DNA of 43,718 bases, taken from positions 1-43,718 of the forward strand of contig NW_013657668.1 in the NCBI RefSeq assembly GCF_000142905.1, written 5' to 3'. The position numbers and the translations under genes are program-made. The notes beneath the pieces are model-generated. The model did no database searches. It was not told the DNA's origin and saw nothing but the letters and a program-made list of their open reading frames with translations. This DNA is from Thecamonas trahens ATCC 50062. Its lineage: Eukaryota; Apusozoa; Apusomonadida; Apusomonadidae. Positions 39,504 through 43,718 of the stretch are shown piece by piece (position 1 is the stretch's first letter; the number at the start of each line of letters is the position of its first letter).

Positions 39504-41959
39504 ATGTCGTTTATGCGTGACTCTGAGATGAGTCTCGCTCCTCTGTCCGTGGAGAGTCTCTCTTCTGCCATGCTCGGGAGCCCTGGGAGCCTCCTCGCCT
39601 CGCCGCTTATGGACGAACTGTTCGGTGCGCTGACTGGCAGCTGGGAGGGCGGCAACCCCCGCAGTCAAGCCCACCATCGGTCCGCCTCCCGCTACGGACG
39701 AACATTGCCTCGCAATCATCAACGCCTACGCCCAACCCTATCTCATCGATCTCGTCGTCGTCGCGCTCCTCTTACTCGTCGCCGGTCTCGCCAAGCCCGG
39801 CCACTCCGCCCGAGACTCACCCTGTCGCGTCGGCGGCGACGACGTCGTCCGTGCAGCAGCAGCACCACCACCACCACCACCAGTCGGGCGGCGCCGGCAA
39901 ATCCCATCCCGCCATGCGGCCCACAGCCCACATGCAGGCGCACACCTCGGGCGCGGCAGGCACGCACGCCTATGCACATGTGCATGCTCACGCGCACGCG
40001 CAGCCGACTTCCTTTTCCATGGCGCAGGGCGGCGGCTACTTTCAGGCCTCTGTCGCCCAGCACGGTTACCTCGGCTACGCACCGATCCAGGGCCACAACT
40101 TTTTGGCTGACATCCCCAACTGGCCCGGCCATGCCAACAAGGCTGCTGCCGCCAGAGCCGTCCCGCTGCAGGGCGCGCAGGCCACGGCTGGCCCGCCGCG
40201 CCCGCCGACCGGCCCGGCCGCCGTCCCGCGCAAGTCGCGGTCATGCGACCGCTGCCGCGCGTCCAAGCGCAAGTGTGTTGTCGACGACGGTGCTGCCGCC
40301 TGTCGCCGCTGCCTCGGCGTCGGTGCCTCGTGTACCTGGCTAGTGCCGCCGAAGAAGCGCGGCCCCAAGCCCAAGTCCAAGTCCAAGTCACAACCACAGC
40401 CGTCCGCGCCCGAGCTCTCGCTCAAGCGCAAGCGCGACGACGATTCGCAAATCGGGACGATGGCGCTGACGCTCCGCGAGACCCGCGAGCCAAAGGTCCT
40501 CCGCACCCTCTCTTCGGCGGACGTCGGCCGGCTCACCGCGCTGCCTATGCCCATGCCTACTGTCCTCCCAGTCTCCGCCGTCGAACTCAACTACGCCAAG
40601 GCCTTCTTCGACCTCGACCTCTACCGCATGCTGCCGTCGGTTCCGCCGGCGGCGACCAGAGCCGTGCTCGACATCTGTTCGTGGGCACGGCCTGCGCAGC
40701 CGGGCGCCATTGCGCCGTCGGTCTCGCCGGTTCTCGAAGTACTCACCCGCCTGGTCATTGCCTGTGGCGCGCTCTCGCTCGGCGATCTGACCTCGTCACG
40801 CGCGCTCTCGCGCATGGCCTCGGACCGCCTCGGTGAGCTCATGTCCCACCATACGCCCGAGGCCATCGCCTGCCATCTCCTCTTCACGTTTCTCAACATG
40901 GACGGCAGCTTGCCGCGCGCGCTCACGCACGCGCTCCTCGCCCGCGACCTCGGTGTCCACCTCGACAGCAAGGAGCCGGTCCCCGGCAGAATGTTTACCA
41001 CACCTGCCTCCCCCGCACTTCGTCTCGAGACAGTCTTTTGCGAAGCTGCCATTCGCCAGTCCCGCCGCGTTGAGGCGATGCGCTCCGACACAACCTTTTC
41101 CGCCTCGCCGGCCTCGGAGCCATCCAGCCCGATGTCGAGCTCGTCAAGCTCGTCGTCTTCGGTTATGGAACCGTCGCCGTCGCCGGCCCCTAGCCCGGGC
41201 ATCGCCGCCGTCCTCCCCATCATCTCGTCGGTCAACAAGCTGATGCATGAGACCAACATTCCGTTTGTCATTGTCCTCGCCCGCAAGATCGGCCTCGTCC
41301 CGAGTGACCTCAATGACCTCAACGTCGAACACGCCATCCCGGCCGCCGGGCCGCGCACCTTCAAGCTCTTTGCTGCGCTTCTCGGCCACTGCGACATCGA
41401 CCTCGAGTCGTCGTGGAAGCCAGTCTCGTTTGCCGACGCCACCTCGGACCTCCAGCGGGCCAAGCTCAATCAGATCCTCGACAATGCGCCGCTGCCGGAC
41501 AGCATTGTCAACGACCGCCGCTCGTCGGCCGAGGTCATTGGCGTCATCCGCAGTGCCCTCGTCGAGTTTGAAGACACGCTCGAGACGCCCCAGCTCAAAG
41601 CATCGTCGGCGCAGTTCACCCCGGTTCTCCCGCTTCTGGCCCCACTCCGCCTCGCGCTCTCCTCGATCACCAACCACGCTGAAGACCTTAACTGCGTCCC
41701 CGACAGCATCGAATGGGAGATGGTCGCCATTGGCGAGGAGCTGCTCCGCGACTCGCATGCGCTTAACGCCCGCCTCAACATCCACCTCAAGACCCTCGCC
41801 CTCTTTACCCTATTCTCGATGAAGCGTGGCCAGTCGCGCGCTTGTGCCCAGCTTGCCCGCGTCCTCCAGCGCACTCTCCCGCTCTGCTCCTCGCGCGTCG
41901 CCATGGCCCTCTACGTTCTCGTCATCGACGGCTGGAGCGTTGATTTGCTGTCCTCGTAG
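39504..41959 (+). CDS. Zn2Cys6 (Gal4-type) binuclear cluster transcription factor
   Basis: Starts at ATG 39504 (MSFMRDSEMSLAPLSVESLS). A Ser/Pro-rich and then His/Gln-rich N-terminal region leads to the DNA-binding cluster at about 40240-40335: SCDRCRASKRKCVVDDGAAA, then CRRC, GASC. The spacing is C-x2-C-x6-C-x8-C-x2-C-x6-C, with basic RASKRK in the first loop and a basic linker PPKKRGPKPK. The large C-terminal part (about 40560-41950) is mostly helical, like the fungal middle-homology region, and ends AMALYVLVIDGWSVDLLSS. The reading frame steps by -1 near 39656-39660, inside AACCCCC; one added C gives a continuous Ser/Pro-rich segment and about 818 aa. This class is best known from fungi, with some reports from amoebae and other protists. 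Confidence 0.87.
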
Positions 41960-42183
41960 GAGCTCAAGACCGCTCCTTCCTCTCCTTCACTCGCCAGGTT
42001 CCCCCCCCCCTCATTGGTGGCTGGTTGGAATCGCCCAAACGGGCGCAATCGGAGTCTGCCCCCAAACGGGCGCAATGTCCCGCGGCAGCACAAAACCGCA
42101 CCCAGTCCCGCGCACATTCCGCTATTCTGCCCCACCCAAACACCTCTCCTTCTCTCTGAAGCAAAGAACCTAAACTAGAGAAC

Positions 42184-42987
42184 ATGACCGAGTACAAGCT
42201 TGTTGTTGTTGGTGGCGGTGGTGTCGGCAAGTCCGCCCTCACCATCCAGCTCATCCAGAACCACTTTGTTGATGAGTATGGTACGTCACCTCCCTACCTC
42301 CGCTTGCCCATTTCGCCAACAAAGTGGACAGACTTCATGGCACACACCACATACCCCCTCCTCCCCGCCTGTCTCGCTTTCCATGGCCTCTGTCTGCCAC
42401 ACGTGCCGCACCACCCCCGAGCCCGTCGGCCCCTCTCGGCTCTTTTTTTCGCCCAATTGGGGGCGCGCGCCAGGCAGCACCACTTTGCCACTCGCCACTC
42501 ACTCGCCATGTTGGAGACAGACCCCACCATTGAGGACTCGTACCGCAAGCAGGTCATCATCGACCAGGAGACGTGCCTGCTGGATATTCTTGATACCGCC
42601 GGACAGGAGGAGTACTCGGCGATGCGTGACCAGTACATGCGGACCGGCGAGGGCTTCCTCTGCGTCTACGCCATCACCTCGCGCTCGTCGTTTGAGGAGA
42701 TCACCGCGTTCCGCGAGCAGATCCTCCGTGTCAAGGACGCCGACGCTGTCCCGATCATGATCTGCGGCAACAAGTGCGATCTCGAGTCGGAGCGCCAGGT
42801 CTCTGCTGCCGAGGGCGAGGAGCTTGCCAAGTCGTTCACCGTCCCGTTCCTCGAGACCTCAGCCAAGACCCGCGTCAACGTCGAGGAGGCGTTCTTCCAG
42901 CTCGTCCGTGAGATCCGTCGCATGAAGAAGGACGACTCGGCAGGCGGCAAGCCCGCGGGCAAGAAGAAGAAGTGCCTCATCCTTTGA
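42184..42987 (+). CDS. RAS: Ras-family small GTPase (two exons)
   Basis: Membrane-anchored GTP switch of the true Ras subfamily. Exon 1 is 42184-42280 ([20 protein letters not shown] onward, through VDEY), then donor GTACGT. The acceptor is AGACAG (42519-42520), and exon 2 is 42521-42987 ([18 protein letters not shown] onward). Phase 1, 187 aa. The P-loop is GGGGVGKS (10-17, with Gly at 11 where animals have Ala); switch I is YDPTIEDSY, switch II is [14 protein letters not shown] with Gln61, then NKCD (116-119) and ETSAK (144-148). The tail has a basic run and the CAAX box CLIL (184-187); the final Leu favours geranylgeranylation. The 240-nt intron has no in-frame stop, so retention would insert 80 codons after switch I begins. 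Confidence 0.97.
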   Translation: MTEYKLVVVGGGGVGKSALTIQLIQNHFVDEYGTSPPYLRLPISPTKWTDFMAHTTYPLLPACLAFHGLCLPHVPHHPRARRPLSALFFAQLGARARQHHFATRHSLAMLETDPTIEDSYRKQVIIDQETCLLDILDTAGQEEYSAMRDQYMRTGEGFLCVYAITSRSSFEEITAFREQILRVKDADAVPIMICGNKCDLESERQVSAAEGEELAKSFTVPFLETSAKTRVNVEEAFFQLVREIRRMKKDDSAGGKPAGKKKKCLIL

Positions 42988-43718
42988 ACCGGTGGCGCCC
43001 TTCCCTCCCCCTCGATCTGGCTCTGGCTCTGGTCCTGCACTGATGCACGGCCACTTGGCCGCCTCTTCCTCCTTTCCCTGTCTTTACACATCAAACAAGC
43101 ATACCCTGACGCCTGACCCCGCCTTGTCCCCCCCCCCTCCACCCCCACTCTTCCTCTCCTCCTCTCCACAGTGTGAGGAGCCACACAACAACAGGTCTCT
43201 CAACCGTAAACGCCTCGATCTTTTTCACCAGCCATCCATCACTCTCCCACCCCCGCCCCCGCGATCTTCCCTTTGCTGTCATCCCTTCTCCGCAAGATGG
43301 GTAAACTTGCTGCACCGCCATCTGGCCAACTCCACCCTATCGGGTGATGCTTACTATGTCACCGCAACATGATCACGGATTTTCGACCTCTTTTCCGCCA
43401 TCGCCACACGAGCCATGGCGCCCGCTCTTGATGAGGCAGTTTGTGATATGGTCACGATCGCCTGATAAAGATGGTAACCGCGGGAAGCTTATAGCCATGT
43501 ACGGCGGTCTACGATTGTGTTTGTGTATATGTCTGAGTATGATTGCTGCCTTGGCCGCCTCCAGCCGCATCCTTACCGCCTCTCCCTCTCACCTTGTGAT
43601 CGTCCACCCTCACTCCCCTCATCGATCATCATCACCACCCCAACTGCTTCTCCGATCCCATCCCCCATGAACACTCCCTCACACCCGTGTGATCTTCTCC
43701 CTTCCCCCCCCCCCCCCC
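42988..43718. other. Region downstream of Ras to the window end
   Basis: CT-rich sequence. A strong acceptor-like CTCTCCACAG near 43170 is followed by an open stretch reading EEPHNNRSLNRKRLDLFHQP, but no start or partner donor could be found. The window ends in a C15 run (43704-43718), where an assembly may have stopped. Confidence 0.4.
43704..43718. repeat. Terminal C15 homopolymer
   Basis: At least fifteen C form the end of the window. Similar C/G runs recur in introns and intergenic DNA here. Confidence 0.95.

Overview
This is nuclear DNA of a GC-rich, gene-dense unicellular eukaryote. The genes carry short GT-AG introns of about 110 to 400 nt, usually one per gene and close to the start codon. 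Intergenic sequence is short and rich in CA microsatellites and in runs of C or G. The gene set is purely eukaryotic: TLK, ORMDL, ATG101, COQ4, RFC5, XPG, Ras, a PCGF-type RING and a Zn2Cys6 factor. The composition and mixed gene complement would fit a free-living flagellate such as an apusomonad (Thecamonas-like). That placement is an inference, not something the sequence proves.

Layout. 1-2.5 kb: last exon of an unidentified + gene, then a class II histone deacetylase. 2.5-6.8 kb (-): an acidic protein with four tandem SUMO-interaction-like repeats, then a Tousled-like kinase with an N-terminal Myb/SANT domain. 7.4-8.9 kb: a hidden two-exon Tom22/Tom9 homologue (-) and a small EF-hand protein (+). 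9.0-13.7 kb (+): a very large polytopic protein in which Cys-rich luminal modules alternate with membrane segments and which ends in an RBR ubiquitin ligase. 13.9-16.7 kb (+): a C4-methylsterol oxidase and an F-box protein fused to eight membrane helices. 16.8-19.1 kb: a Chibby-like coiled coil (-), then ATG101 (+) and COQ4 (-), whose coding 3' ends overlap. 19.7-25 kb: a Lys-rich unknown (+), glutamine-dependent NAD synthetase (-), a PCGF-like RING/RAWUL protein (+) and an FW plus ubiquitin-like protein (-). 25-33.8 kb is a run of minus-strand genes: ankyrin protein, ORMDL, RFC5, adenosine kinase, a catalytically dead M28 peptidase homologue and a Pro-rich type I membrane protein. 34.8-43 kb: XPG nuclease (+), a small Cys-rich protein (-), a Zn2Cys6 transcription factor (+) and a Ras GTPase (+).

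Recurring themes. Several genes belong to chromatin and genome maintenance (HDAC, TLK, PCGF, RFC5, XPG), ubiquitin/SUMO signalling (RBR, F-box, RING, SIM-like repeats) and autophagy (ATG101, FW domain). They are housekeeping neighbours, not an obvious operon-like system. Most introns begin with GTACG instead of GTRAG. Convergent genes sit 13-127 nt apart or overlap. Three long genes change reading frame at four places, always by -1 and always repairable by one extra base in a short homopolymer. This points to base-calling deletions more than to real decay.
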